The notes: a model not told the origin generated them from the letters alone. 64,000 nucleotides of DNA from Salvia splendens (GCF_004379255.2 NC_056035.1:21142502-21206501), one strand, 5' to 3'. Positions 1 through 12,223 are shown, numbered from the stretch's first letter. Translations and numbers: made by a program.

Positions 1-140
1 TTGAATACAAATCGATACCCCCAGCTATCACTGCCGCTATTCACAATTAAGTTGGTTGAAACTATTGAATTCACTCGATCCCCCCAGCTATCACTGCCGC
101 TTAACTAATAACTAGATCCCCTTAATATATTCTGGATGCT
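1..140. repeat. Two copies of a short 'cagctatcactgccgc' repeat
   Basis: A 21-base C-rich unit occurs at 18-38 and again at 81-101, both followed by similar AT-rich sequence, so the period is about 63 bases. The window begins inside the array, so its full size is unknown. No gene is visible. Confidence 0.5.
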
Positions 141-191
141 AGAAATACAGACTTGTTCAGTTGTTTAGTTGTTAAATAAAATGGATTTAAA

Positions 192-243
192 ATAAATAAA
201 ATAAAATAAAATAAAATAAAATAAAATAAAATAAAATAAAATA
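192..243. repeat. (AAAAT)n microsatellite
   Basis: About ten near-perfect copies of a five-base unit, with AT-rich sequence on both sides up to about 500. I see nothing else in 140-510. Confidence 0.8.
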
Positions 244-511
244 ATAAAATAAAAATACAAAAAATAATATAAGTATCACTTTTGTTGAAACATTTCAAAA
301 AAATGCTAAAAAAATAAGAAAGTAAGAAATTACTTTAAAATATTTTTATGGGAATAGTGAGACATCATTGGTAGCGTAAAATACTAGTACGATAAATTTT
401 CAAATATGAAATTAAATTAATTTTGATACACTATAAAATAGCTAAAATTAATACTATAGTGAGAATATTTATTAGTGTTTATTTAAAACCCAAAAAGTCC
501 GCACCCAACTA

Positions 512-1230
512 GCCTAAGAGCATCCCCATCGGTGTTTTCCCTGATGGACGGCGTCCGCACCGACTACGCAGCACAGCCATGTCCGCCGTTGTGCTCTTGC
601 CGACGGCACGGCGTAGCTCGATACATCGAGCACGTCCGTGCCGCTGAGCAGGGCGACGTGGCAGCACTCCATTGGCCAACGGCCTAACCGTTGGCATTTT
701 TTTAAAAAAAAATCAAATTTTAATTTGAAAATCATTTTTAAATTAAAAAAAATTCCCACTTCCCAATAAATTATATCCGTTTTCTCACCACTTTTAATTT
801 ATTTTTCATTTTTTCCCCAAAATTAGCATTTTCATCTATAAATTCCCTCATTTCCACACAAAAAATTTACCACCACATTATACAATTTTCATTTAAATTT
901 TCTCATCAATTCTCAATCTTTCAATCTTGCAAAAAAAATGTCCGGCTCCGGCGATCACCCCTCCGATTCCCGCGGTTGGAACCACGAATGGTTCGGCCCA
1001 ACATCATTCCCTAGTCCGAAAATGGATTCTCGCCCCCTCCTCAAACCCAAGGTTCTCAAATTCCGGGTGGCTACCGGCCTTACCCGGTGGACGAGCAAGA
1101 TGCCACCGATGGGACATACGGGTGGGCACCCGAACAAGGATCGGGAGGGAGCGACGGCTCCATGACGACCTACCAATCTTGTTATTACAAACATTTGAGA
1201 ATCCTCACTTTGCGATAAAATAGTTTTGGA
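512..1230 (+). mobile_element. Decayed DNA-transposon remnant, possibly PIF/Harbinger-like
   Basis: A GC-rich block starting 'gagcatccccatcgg' at 518 resembles the ends of plant PIF/Harbinger-type elements. It is followed by a TATA-like 'ctataaattcc' near 836 and a short open frame at 938-1165 (75 codons, start MSGSGDHPSD) with no domain I recognise. The frame could be the start of an accessory ORF of such an element. No transposase is present and the far end is not defined. A second GC-rich patch at 1815-1945 is unexplained and may belong to the same remnant. Confidence 0.3.
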
Positions 1231-1315
1231 GATTTCTACGGTGGAACAAAAGAGTGGTTGAATGGAGGTGTAGCATTATTTATAGACAAAGGGATCACAT
1301 GGTTTTACATGGATA

Positions 1316-1567
1316 ATTCCCTCCGTCCGCCATTAGAGGTCTCATTTCTTGGCGGCACGAGTTTTAAGAAATGTTAAGAAAAGTGAGTGGAAAAAAGTTA
1401 GTGTGATAAGAATCCCACTTATATATATTAGTTTTAAATGAAATGTGAGTGGAATGAGTTAGTTGAATGTGAGACCCTATTACCATATATGGTAAAAGTG
1501 AACCGGGACTCCAATTCGCAGACGGACTAAAATTGAAAAACGGGACTCCTATTCGCAGACGTGGGGA
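1316..1567. mobile_element. Stowaway-like MITE
   Basis: The left end 'attccctccgtccgcc' and the inverted right end 'cgcagacgtggggaat' enclose AT-rich sequence with the usual internal phrases of this family (gagtggaa, agttagt, gtgagaccc). The copy is degenerate. Confidence 0.6.
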
Positions 1568-2338
1568 ATATTACACAAGAGTTAGTGACTTTTTACTAAA
1601 ATGGGCAAGTTGACAAATCAATTATTCATTATACCAAAAATGGCAAGAATCTTACATCTTGTCACTCAAAATGACGGCCAACAAATACGGACGTCGTTTG
1701 GGAACGTGACATCGTTTGGAAAACGTGCTTGATGTGATGCAATTTCGTCAAACGTCTCGTCTTGATTTGATGTCAAAAAGTGTATTTAACACGTGTTCTA
1801 TTCTTTCATGTAGGTAGCGGGAACGCAAGACGTGAATATCGAGCAAGGTCCGTAGGGTGAGGGACAAGCAGCCCGAGGCAAGCATACACGAGAACGCGGC
1901 TGCCCGGTGCGAGTGTGTCGGGGCACGGATCTCGCGGTGTTAGAAGTTGTGTCGCTATTTCTAGTATTGAACTCAATGTAAAACGTCTATGAACTTCCAT
2001 TTGTAACTCGGACTTCACAAACAGACTATAAGAAAAAAAATAAATTTAATATTGTAAAAGAACTATTTTCATTCATCATTCGAAACGTGTTTCATACATA
2101 AAGCTCGATCACAACGTGTGGTAAAAGAGACTAGGTGCGAAATAAACTACTAATAAATCGGTCTTTCAAAAGACTTAGGAAATAGAAAGGGCGGGCGTTA
2201 CACCAATAGCATATACTATTTGGACACATAGTTTTTTTATTTGGTTTTATAAACAAGTAAATTGCATAGTTAAAAACAAGTATATTTGTAATTAAATTAT
2301 GTAATAAAAAACTATCCATTTCAATTCAACATTATATA
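1568..2338. other. Spacer without a recognised gene
   Basis: Apart from the GC-rich patch at 1815-1945, this stretch is AT-rich and its short open frames have no recognisable domains. I see nothing supportable in it. Confidence 0.5.
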
Positions 2339-3510
2339 CTCCTTCCGTTCCATGTTAATTAAGTCTTTTTTCTATTTTTCAAGATAGTGAGTCATTTCAA
2401 TTTTTAGCAAAAAGTAACCCTCTTTTTATTCTCTTTTCATTTCTTTTAGATTGACCTATGCAAATGGTCCCTAAACTATGCGTTTTGCACGCAAATGGTA
2501 CCTAAACTTTAAAAATATCGTGGGTAGTCCCTGAACTAAGGTGTAATCACATTTATGGCACTTTTTTAGCATTCATCACAAATTTACACCCAAAATGCCC
2601 CCAAGGCATGAAGGGCATTTATGGACTTTCATATCTATGTATTGGATTTAATATTTACTTTATCACACTCTCTCTAGTACTGAATATGATATTTTCTTAT
2701 AGTTTGAGTACGTAAATGATATTATTAACTTCCCTTTTTCAATCACTTTATGTCAAAAATTAAAATAAAAAATAATATGAAATTCTTAAATATATTAATT
2801 ATAAAAATTAAAATTATAAATTTAATTATTAAACTAACTTGTAGCAAAATTTAATTTTTATTGTGATTTTTTTAATATTAAAAATTAAAATTTTTTAAAT
2901 TAAAACTAAATTTTTAAATTTTTAATATTTAATATTAAAAAAATAATTGAATCAAAATCAAAATTAAATTTATCTACAAGTTATTTTGATAATTAGATTT
3001 ATAATTATTTTATTCCATATTTAAGAATTTCATACTAGTATTTTTTATTTTTATTTTTTACTTTCTAAAAGTGTTAGAGAAAGAGATAGAAAGAGGATCC
3101 GAATAAAGTGATTGAAAAAGTGAAACGAATAATATCATTTTAGGTACTCAAACTATAATAAAATATCATATTTAGTAATAAAAAGAAAGATAAAGAAAAT
3201 ATCAAATCTAGTACCTAAACATGAAAGTCCTAAACGTCCTTCATGCCTTGGAGGGCATTTTTTGTACAAAATTGCGATGAATAGTGAAAATGTATAAAAA
3301 ATGTGATTACACCTTAGTTCAAGGACTACCCACGATATTCTTAAAGTTTAGGTACCATTTGCGTGCAAAACGCATAGTTCATGGATCATTTGCGTAGTTC
3401 ATTCTTTCTTTTATTTTACTCTTTCTTACTTTATTCACTGTCCACTTAATAAATTATTCTTAATCTTTGTGCCAAAAAGAAGCATCTCTATTAACAAGGA
3501 ACGGATGGAA
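2339..3510. mobile_element. Stowaway-like MITE split by a foldback element
   Basis: The left half starts 'ctccttccgttcc' at 2339 after TA. The right half ends 'aaggaacggatggaa' at 3510 before TA. Joined across the insertion at 2449-3404, it matches the layout of the uninterrupted copy at 41493-41711: 'gagtcatttc' and 'gcaaaaagtaa' on the left, 'tgccaaaaagaa' and 'tctattaacaagga' on the right. The TA on both sides is the expected target duplication. Confidence 0.8.
2449..3404. mobile_element. Foldback Mutator-like element with 9-bp target duplication
   Basis: The ends are inverted copies (gattgacctatgcaaatgg against gaatgaactacgcaaatga on the other strand). The inverted match continues through almost the whole element, with its axis near 2920, so each arm is roughly 450 bases. 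The flanks carry the same nine bases, tttctttta, at 2440-2448 and 3405-3413. Long terminal inverted repeats with a 9-bp duplication are the hallmark of Mutator-like elements. There is no transposase ORF, so it is non-autonomous. Its insertion inside a MITE shows it moved after that MITE. Confidence 0.8.
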
Positions 3511-3841
3511 TACTATTTTGATTATTTTTTTTAAACAAGTAAATAAGAAAATTGTGTAATTGAATAAGTGGTGAAGAATCAAGCAATAAAGGAATTACAG
3601 ATATATGATTTCATCATTTCAGGTTATAATATAACAATTAAGATATCTAATTCGTGACAACAAGGTTAATAAGGTGAATCGCATTTATGAAGAACGTCGA
3701 TTAAATAACTTAAGGTCATCATTTAAAAGTCAAACAGTTCATAAGACACTTAAATAACAATCATTATTAGATTTACTGTATCGTAGATATTGACTATAGT
3801 TTAATCATGTGAATTCTTTCTCGATTCCACCAGATGGAGTA

Positions 3842-4094
3842 CTCTCTCCGTTCCTTAAATATTGTCACAGTTTAACAAGTGATGTGTTTTAAAAAATATT
3901 ATGGAAAGTGAGTTGAAAAAGTTAGTAGAATGTGGGTTCTATCTTAAAAGTATTAGTTTTATAATAAATGTGAGTGAGAATAAGTTAGTGGAATGTGAGG
4001 TCCATTACAAAAAATAGTATAAAGTGAACTGTGACAAATTTTGTGGGACAGACGGAGGGGAAAAAATGTGACAAAATTTCAGGGACGGATGGAG
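3842..4094. mobile_element. Stowaway-like MITE
   Basis: Starts 'ctctctccgttcctt' and ends 'cagggacggatggag', with TA on both sides (3840-3841 and 4095-4096). A further partial left end of the same superfamily lies at about 4143-4200. Confidence 0.75.
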
Positions 4095-4249
4095 TAATAA
4101 AAATGATCCGTTTCTAAAATTGAAAAATATTAGTACTACTACTCCCTCCGTCCGCCATTAAATGTCACATTTTTCCTTTTTCGTCCGTGCGCCAAAACCT
4201 GAAATGGAATAGACACAAAACAATACTTACTAGTAAGATGGAATAATAA

Positions 4250-4525
4250 GACCATCTTTAATGGTACACTAAAACCTGAAATGGAATAGACAATTAGCTC
4301 TAATAATACTACAAAACTAATTCTATTTTTAGTTTTTGAGTAAAAAATATCTATTTTTATGTTTACATTAAACTAAAATCAAAAACTTTTTCAGATATCA
4401 TGAGTGAAAAGGAGAGGATATTATTTTAAATTTGAATTTTATATATAAATTATTAGAGTAAAATTATATTAATATAATATTTATATTTAAATGAATTTAA
4501 ATCTAGTGTAAATGATTGGAGGAAC
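4250..4525. mobile_element. MITE with 'gaccatctttaatggtacac' ends
   Basis: This is the same family as 33659-33885, which lies in the opposite orientation. Both share an end reading gaccatctNNaatggNacac, then 'actaaaacct' and 'aattagctc', and an opposite end containing 'tttacacta'. The ends resemble those of Tourist/PIF-type or related MITEs. I could not define a target duplication. Confidence 0.5.
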
Positions 4526-4765
4526 TTTAATTAAGTCGTTTTGTACCTCAAAAACAACATAACCAATGGTAACCAAAGTCGCCAACGTTTTCATACATCA
4601 AAGTCGCCTTTACTTAACTAAGTGAGCAGAAAGGGAGGAAGAAAATAAAAAGAAAAGAAAAGAAAAGAAAAAAGAAGCCAAAAATAAAATTGAGGGTTTC
4701 GACAGATTGTGATTTGTGAAATATCGACAAATATCTGCAGTTGTATGAGTCAACTAAATTGCAAA

Positions 4766-6534
4766 ATGCCGGTGAGAATGGTAGAGACTTCCTCTCCTTC
4801 TGAAGTTTCAGGTAATCAATCGGGTTTTTTTCCCCATAATTACAATTTTCATCAGCATTTCTTTCGCACCCTTAATTCTTGTTACTCTTTAGTTCTGTGT
4901 ATATGTGAATTTTAATTTATATATGATGCTAAGCATAAAAGTTTGCTGTGATTTTGGAAGGTGCAACTACTGGAAATAGTATGCCCCAGCCCTGTACACT
5001 CTTAAGTGTTGGACAGGTAATATCTGCTCTCTTTCAATCTTGTTTATTTTATTTCTGTATCTCTTTTGGGTGATTTTTGGCACTAATTAGTTACTGCAGT
5101 TGATTCGATAATGGGTTTATGTAGAAATTATTTCTAAAGCTTTGTAGCTACATAAAACAGAGTGGGATGAAAAATCACATTTTTTAAAATTTCTTGAGTT
5201 GATGTTGTTTTACCAAATTCTATCAAAACTGTAGTTTGATTGAGGTAGCACTTTCTTGAGTTGAAAATTTAGGTGCAAGTCATGCAAGAATTGATGCTTT
5301 TGCACTATAGTACAGTAGTAGAGTCATTTCATTTCTGCATTCGTTTTGAAAAAATGATGGTAATAAATAGTTAAAGTGAATAAAACGTAAAGTAATGTTG
5401 AGAATATTGTAGACAAGACTCTTCTCTGCATTATTCTCTCTCTACTTTAACTACTATTACTATCATTATTCGAAAACGAGTGTAGAAAATGAAATGACTC
5501 TGCTACTGTGGAACAACGGGCGTATATCTTTAGGACTGTGTTTGCTTGGTCTCATGCTTATACCATGTAGTTCATCACAGGCTTTCTCGGGGACTCAGAA
5601 TGTTTCGAGTCTGCAGAAAGATGAAGCTTGGAGAGTGAATGTACGAATCCAGGGTTATGACCATGATCGTGGATATCTATGTGGCACAATGGAAGCTCTG
5701 AATGTTCCTATGGCAGATACTCCAGTAAGAACCTAACCACTTTTAATCGTTGTAAGATGAGAGACTGCGACTATGTATATTACATTTCAGCTTTGCATTA
5801 GGTTGTTACGTTTTGGGAAGGGGAGATTGTTGACACCAAGAACTATACATTCTATACTGGAAAGTGGGGAGCAACGTAAGTCGTGTAGTCCTTGCCTGAA
5901 GATCCCAAAGTTCTAACAGTTACAACACCGAATTTATGTGAAACAAGTGTAACTGACTTGAGCTTGGTAACTATGAATAGGCGAGAAGACGACATCAAGC
6001 ACTGGACAAAATTTCAATCCTTTCCTCCCCTACTGGTGAGTGTTATGTGCTCTTCTTTGATTAGCGTGTACGTAATCTTATCCATGTTCTCGTTTTCCAG
6101 CCCAAAGTGGAACCTGATGGAGGGAAGTCGTTAGACTTGAGCAACTATCCTTATATATTCATGGTAATAGCTTTGATTCTGTACTACCACTCGTATTTGA
6201 ATTTCGTGTTAACGTTTCCTAGCTTCATTCTTTTCAATTCGGGCAGAGGTGGAAGGAGCAACACTTTGTCAACGTTGGAACTGATTGCGGACTGACAATC
6301 GCTGGCTTTTACTACGTCTGCTTCTCCTGTAGCGATGGTTCCATCAACGGATTCTATTATGATCCTAACAGCAGGTAGGTAGTTTCCATGAATTTGCTTA
6401 TACAGTATCACTACGGGGTTCTTCATGTTGATGTGGTAACCGTATTATTTTGCAGCCCTTTTCAGAAGTTGGAGCTGAAGTCCATAAGTGTGGGAAGATC
6501 GGGATTCAGTTTCTCCACGTATGAGCTGCAGTAA
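4766..6534 (+). CDS. GID4: GID4-like substrate receptor of the GID/CTLH ubiquitin ligase (Vid24 family)
   Basis: Eight exons: 4766-4811, 4961-5016, 5581-5724, 5802-5875, 5981-6035, 6101-6163, 6247-6374 and 6456-6534. All introns are GT-AG and the phases agree, giving 214 residues. The Vid24/GID4 beta-barrel starts near residue 40. Visible family landmarks are WRVNVRIQGYDHDRGYLCG in exon 3, VVTFWEGEIVD from residue 83, and GLTIAGFYYVCFSC with the FYYDP stretch in exon 7. In yeast and animals this family binds N-terminal proline degrons and presents substrates to the GID/CTLH E3 ligase; a similar role here is inferred. The start MPVRM was preferred to an in-frame ATG at 4745 because plant members, as I recall them, begin near MPVR. 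Intron 2 carries a MITE. Confidence 0.88.
5312..5509. mobile_element. MITE in intron 2 of the GID4-like gene
   Basis: Terminal inverted repeats of about 36 bases: 'acagtagtagagtcatttc' at the left and its inverse 'gaaatgactctgctactgt' at the right. The interior is AT-rich and contains 'ttctctctctactttaact'. It lies wholly within the intron, so it need not affect the protein. The target duplication is unclear. Confidence 0.7.
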
Positions 6535-9461
6535 ATGGAGCGTGATATTAATCTGTCCGAACCATCGTTGGAAGGTAAAATTTTCAATCGTCGGCCAAGC
6601 TGATTGTACTAGAATGCCGAGAAGCTTTTCTTGAGATCATTTAAAATTTTAGAAGCACATACACTATACATGTATGAGAGAATGAATTTTGTGTAATTTG
6701 ATACTATTTCAATCAGTAATGCCCCAAAATATGCTCTCACTGACACAGCTTTGTCAATTTTGCTCTAAAAAAATTTTCTCCCTAATTGATTAGAATTATA
6801 TACAGAGGATTTTCCAGCTGATTTGTGTAGTTTGGTAGTTGAAGGAGCCCAAGATCTGTATGCTAAATTGTTCAGTTTTGAATCTTTTGATTTTATTGTA
6901 TTTTTTGTGCTCGCTCCCCCTGTAACGGATGCTGCAGCTGGTGGCGCGACGTGTCCTAAATTTGTGGGACAAATTAGAATTTGATCAAAATTTATGAATT
7001 TTTTTGTGTGTGAATTTAGGGGGTAATTACATATTTTATATAAAATGTTTTACCTTTATTTCAATTTAGTACAAAAAGTATTAAGTTTACCTATTAAATA
7101 CAAAAAGTTTACTAACTGTTTTAAGTTAATATATTCCGTTAAGTATTTTAAAAACTGTTAGTTAGTTTATAATTTGTCCAACTTATCAACATAATTATAG
7201 AATAATTAGAGATTTAATACAATTAATCCTTCTAGAAAATAGTCCATATCAATTCTTCCAGCAATTGATCGTGGTTTAAAAAAATTTTGGTCTCTCAATA
7301 TACTCTATTTTTTTAATAATTTTTTTAATAGAACATAGTATATAAAATAAGTCCATATTTTTTCATCTTTATAAAATGGCTAATTTGAGCTTCGAATAGT
7401 TAATAAGTCAATATTTATTTTTTACAAAAAATATTCTATATTTTATAGTTGTATTCTCCATTGTTATATGAGAAAGCTTAGACAATAAAATGCAATTCGC
7501 TAATTTGATGGTGAAGAGTGGTGAATTTTTTCTCTGTATTTTTCATTTTTGTAAGTAAATAAAAATAACTGTTTGATATAATTAATGAAATGTTTTAATT
7601 TAAAACTTTTTGTACAAATCTGAAATACTGGTAAAACTTTTCGTATGTATGATATAATTAGAAGTAATGGTATTAGTGGGGATTTGACGGAATGTATTAT
7701 TTTGGAACACTTGCACGCATTGAAGGAGAAGTTTTAAATTGCAAGCTATCTGCGTGATATTTATGATCAGGTAATGGCCTTCCAAAATAGCTGTATTAAA
7801 AAAATAAAAATATAACAATCTGAGTTCTGATAAAATAAGTAAAGTGAAGTGGAAAATTCTTTTCAGCATTTATTGAGTCACAGAGACAAACATCTCCGTT
7901 TGAGCAGTGGAGGAAGCTGCAAAAATATCAATTTCCCCTTCTGCCAAAAAGTACAACTTCATGTGGACGAATTTAATGTTAAAATATTATCAAGATGGAG
8001 TATATGCACACAAGTAAATTATTAATGAGTCATGACATATGTATTTTATCTACTGCAATGATACTGAGGTGAATTCTCTTGATATAACAAACTAAAATGA
8101 TAATATGGTGATTCTCGGGAAAAAAAAGTGTTATTGATCGGACTAATCAGTAAATTGAATTTAAAGTCACTAATGTTTTAACTTTATTAGATTTTTATTT
8201 TCAAAAATACTCTTATAAAATAAAATATTAATGGGCGAAAACTTGATACACATACACAATCATGGTCTCCAAAAATAATATGAGTAATTTGGGAATACAT
8301 TTGAACAAAAAGAATTAAATCCCTTTTCTTTTCTCTTTTAGTTTATGTATGTACACAGATAACCATTTGACATGCTCACCCTTGCCACTAAAATCATTGT
8401 GTACCTTGAAAATAATGAGTTTAGGAATAATACGAGTTTCAATACTTCGTTAATCCCATAAAAATACGCGCATTTTTTATTTTCATCTGTCTCATAAAAA
8501 TATGTGTATTCTATTTTTAGAAAGTTATATCAATTTAGTAATGTAGGTCTCACTTCCACTAACATTACTTTAACTACAATGCTCCTCTTCTCTCTTAATT
8601 TACAAATTTTAGTGGAATATGAGGTCTATTTTTTATATTGATTTTTTAATAAATGTGAGAGTTAGCAAAATGTAGGACCTACTTATCATTTATGATAAAA
8701 GTAAAATGTGACTCTTATTATAGGACAGACCGAAATGACAAAATGTAATTCTTATCATGGGACGGAATGAAATGACAAAATGTGACTCTTTAGGGTGTAA
8801 TGTAATGTAATGTATAATGGTTTTTTTAAAATAGAAGTAATGTATAATGATTTTTTTTGTAACAGAGGGAGTAATGTAATGTATAATGATTTTTTAAAAA
8901 TAGAGTGAATTAATTTTGTTATACCGACCACAATTATAAATGTATACTATTTCTTTGGGATGTAGGTAGTACTCCTTTCGTATCTATCTGTATAGCTGAG
9001 TTATATTCATTTTTGGGTTGTCCCACTGTATTCATTTTTTTTATGACAAAAGCAACAATCTTTCTTTTTACTTTATTCACTTTTACTTTATTATCTTTTC
9101 ATCTATCAACTTTTTTCTTTTCTAACATTATTATTATTCATTTACTTAACTCACTTACTACAATAATTTTCAGATTCAGTGTTAAAAAGAAACACACCTA
9201 TTATAGAGGGAGTATTACACTATTACATATGGTTGTATTTTTCCCACGTAATTAATATAGCAAGTAATGATTTTTAAAAGAGTGTCCAGCCATTTTCATA
9301 TAAAAATATTAAATGAGGTAAAAAGATAAAAGTAATAATATATTAAGAAATATGTTTGGCCCACAAGAAACTTGAATAGAGTGTGACAATTAGAGGGGCA
9401 GTCCTCGTGCAATCACGCAATAGGTTACTGCAGTCAAAACCATATTGGCTGGCAAATGATA
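6535..9461. other. Spacer between GID4 and CYCD7 genes
   Basis: This holds the 3' UTR of the GID4-like gene, then AT-rich sequence. A degenerate Stowaway-like MITE is recognisable at about 8440-8790 from repeats of 'cccataaaaatacg', 'taggacagaccgaaatgac' and 'gggacggaatgaaatgac'. Fragments of similar elements occur up to 9230. Short open frames here have no recognisable domains. I see no gene. Confidence 0.6.
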
Positions 9462-9640
9462 CTCCCTCCGTCCCGCACTACTCGCACCTTTCCTTTTGGG
9501 CAGGGAGATTAAAGAATGAGTGATAGACAAAGTCAACAATTACGACTGTAGGTATAAATTGTTACTAAAAATGGAAAGAGTGCAAATAACTTGGGACGCC
9601 CAGAAAGGAAATAAGTGCAAGTAGTGCGGGACGGAGGGAG
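9462..9640. mobile_element. Intact Stowaway-like MITE
   Basis: 179 bases with near-perfect inverted ends (ctccctccgtcccgcacta against tagtgcgggacggagggag), flanked by TA at 9460-9461 and 9641-9642. It is one of the least decayed copies in the window and lies about 310 bases upstream of the cyclin start codon. Confidence 0.85.
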
Positions 9641-9735
9641 TACAATTTTATTTGTCAGCATTTACCCATTTCATGAGATTCGTTCCCCCTTTTTTATAAC
9701 CCTTCCTTCACCCCATACTCTCTCAACCAACCATA

Positions 9736-9802
<67 letters not shown>
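9736..9802. repeat. (TTA)n microsatellite
   Basis: About 22 uninterrupted copies of TTA in the promoter region of the cyclin gene, about 150 bases before its start codon. It is probably length-variable between individuals. The leucine-rich frame across it is only a reading of the repeat. Confidence 0.9.
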
Positions 9803-9867
9803 TATACACACATGTATTCACTTACTTCTCCAATAAAAAAAAACCTTGCATGCATGTTTTGAACAAG

Positions 9868-9874
9868 TATAAAA
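9868..9874 (+). promoter_or_regulatory. Candidate TATA box of the cyclin gene
   Basis: TATAAAA lies 78 bases before the ATG, a usual distance for a plant gene with a short 5' UTR. It is supported only by sequence and position. Confidence 0.45.
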
Positions 9875-9951
9875 CCAAACACGCACAATCATTTCCAACT
9901 ACACTAGTAGTTTTCTTCTTTTGACTTAATTTAATTTGTATATATTAAGAT

Positions 9952-11236
9952 ATGGATAGTTTGTTGTGCAATGAAGTTTTTGAAGAGAATGATTGTGATA
10001 TTAGAAATGGCATTTCATTTGAAGATTGTGAGGAAGCTTTTGCTGGTTTTGTAGCTAAGGAGACCGCCTATTTGCCTCACTCAGCATACACTAAGCTTTT
10101 GCAGATAAATGGTTTCATTGGTTATGCTAGGTTTAAAGCTGTTACCTGGATAATTAAGGTGGAGTATTTTTTTTTTCATATCTTGTTACTCCATGCCTCT
10201 AATTATATATTCAATCTGATTTCGAAATCCTTTTCTATTTCGTCTAGTCTCAGAGAAGAATGGATCTTTGCGATGAAACCATATTCTGCGCTGTGAATTA
10301 CGTGGATCGCTTCATTTCACTATATAACCAGTGTCAAGTAAGAAATTAATAATCTTTTAAACTAATGCATTTATATATGATATATCCATATTAATTTATA
10401 AATGTTCAGGGCTGGAAGGGGTGGATGTTTGAGCTTCTCTCGATCGCGTGCTTATCCATCGCCACCAAGTTCAACGAAACGACTGCTTATCTTCTGCATG
10501 AATTTCAGGTGACAAATTAATCCTAACTCATCAGATCACAATCTTATACTACAATTAAAAATGAAAATTTGAATGAAAAATGAACAAACAGGAAGATATG
10601 GAGATATGGTTTTCTCCAAGGCTTATTCAACGGATGGAGATTGCGGTTTTGAAGAGGTTGGAGTGGAGGCTGGATGCTGTAACTCCAGTTTCTTATACTT
10701 ATCTCCTCACACAAACCTTCAACAAAACCCTCCTCCAACAATCCACTCAATTACTTCTCCACCTTCTTTTAGGTACCATATATACCACCACTCCTAATTA
10801 ATTAAATCAATTTCATTTTATTATTTTGATCTAGAACTCAAAAAGTACACTATTTTCAGATCCCAAATTTTTGGGGTTCCATCAATGTGTTGTGGCAATT
10901 TCAGCCATTAAAACTCTACTTCAAGAATCAAGTGAGCTTGGTTCATCATTTGCACATATTGACAACCTCGTCTCTCAAGATCGAAAGGTGAAATTAAATA
11001 CTATACGTACTTCATTTTGTCACAATTTTTGAAAAATTAATTAATGCATGGTTGTGTTTGTGTAGGATGATTTGATCCATTGTGAGAGGCTAATGAGGAA
11101 ACTAAGAGATGAAACGATTTGCCCTTCAAGTCCGGTAACCGTATTGAAAGTGAACTCCGATGCTGTTTTCTCTATCGCGAGTTTGGGATCGAGTAGAAAG
11201 AGGAAGAGAGACGAAAAAGAAGAGATGATGGGATAA
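9952..11236 (+). CDS. CYCD7;1: D-type cyclin, CYCD7-like
   Basis: Six exons: 9952-10158, 10248-10337, 10410-10508, 10592-10772, 10860-10987 and 11066-11236. The phases agree and the protein has 291 residues. L4-L5-C6-N7-E8 is an LxCxE retinoblastoma-binding motif, the mark of D cyclins. The cyclin box follows, with WIIK near residue 66, NYVDRF in exon 2 and LSIATKFNE at about 114-122. The C-terminal fold ends in a basic RKRKR cluster at about 279-283 that may be a nuclear signal. The MD-x-LLCxE start and the WMxELxxxxxLSIAxKFNE stretch are closest, from memory, to Arabidopsis CYCD7;1, which acts with CDKs in the last division of the stomatal lineage. No PEST-rich tail is obvious. Confidence 0.85.
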
Positions 11237-11654
11237 TTTAATGAAGCATGTTGATTTGCACATTACTCTTGACTCTTGTGGTGTGGGAATAATCCTTATC
11301 AGGCATTTCCTATGAGCTAAGCTTTGGGGAAAATCTAACTACTGATTTTATTAATCTTGTTGCAATTTGTGATGCATAATCACATAATTGAATATACATT
11401 ACAAAATAACCATTTCTTTATCGCTGCTATTAATTAGTGAATTCTGGATGAAGTGGATGTTGTATTATAAATTTCCTATTCTATTTATGCTCCCATTTTT
11501 ATCTCTTTTTAGATATTGACCATTAAAGTATCTCATTTTACTATTTTTATTAATAAACATCATAATCCAATAATTTATTACACTCATGCTTAATTAAAAA
11601 ATTAAATATTATATAAAAATAGGGGGAGATGATCAAAGTAAAACTAATATTGTA

Positions 11655-11894
11655 TTAAGTGCATAACTAGAGAACAAATTTTAGTCATCAGATAAAAACG
11701 ATCTAGTTCACTATATGGTCGTTTTAGTTCACAATATGAATTTAAAAACAAAAAGTGAACCAAAATATCTTTATAGTATTTACTCCGTCAAGGATTTAGT
11801 TCAATGATTATGGCGTTTTGGTTCACTCTTTCGTGTACTGAACTAAATCACTCCAATAGTAAACTAAAGTCATGTTCTCTAGTTATGCATTTAA
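11655..11894. mobile_element. MITE with 'gcataactagagaac' inverted ends
   Basis: The left end 'gtgcataactagagaac' (11660-11676) is inverted at the right as 'gttctctagttatgcat' (11874-11890). The interior repeats phrases such as 'agttcac' and 'gaactaaa' in both directions. It lies 420 bases after the cyclin stop. The family is not assigned. Confidence 0.55.
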
Positions 11895-12059
11895 GTAGTG
11901 GTTTCCTTAATTAAATCACTACTCTAAAAATAGGAATCAAATGTCACAAATTTTTTTTATTTAATTACCTTTAAATTTATAAACTCGTGCCGAGCAATAA
12001 GACATTTTCTTTACACCCAATAAGACATTTTTTTTATTCAAGTATACAAAAATTTATTA

Positions 12060-12223
12060 CTCCACCCCTAAGCTCAGTAATTTGTAATTCTTATTAGGAT
12101 ATCTTAAACAAATTGACTCGTTTAACTTTTTATTCCCGTTCTACTTTATTATCTCCCTATTTCTTCAATACATTTTTTTCACGTAACAAATGAATTACAT
12201 CACTTAAATTAGATGGGATGGAG
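12060..12223. mobile_element. Degenerate Stowaway-like MITE
   Basis: Bounded by 'ctccacccctaag' and 'agatgggatggag' next to TA dinucleotides, with the T-rich interior (tactttattatctccc) typical of the family. Confidence 0.45.

Noticed and set aside
4709..4915. 68-codon frame at the start of the GID4-like gene
   Set aside because: It begins at GTG and runs into intron 1; the gene starts at an ATG inside it (4766 preferred) and splices at 4811.
9615..9836. 73-codon frame with a run of leucines
   Set aside because: It is only the translation of the (TTA)n microsatellite and its flanks.
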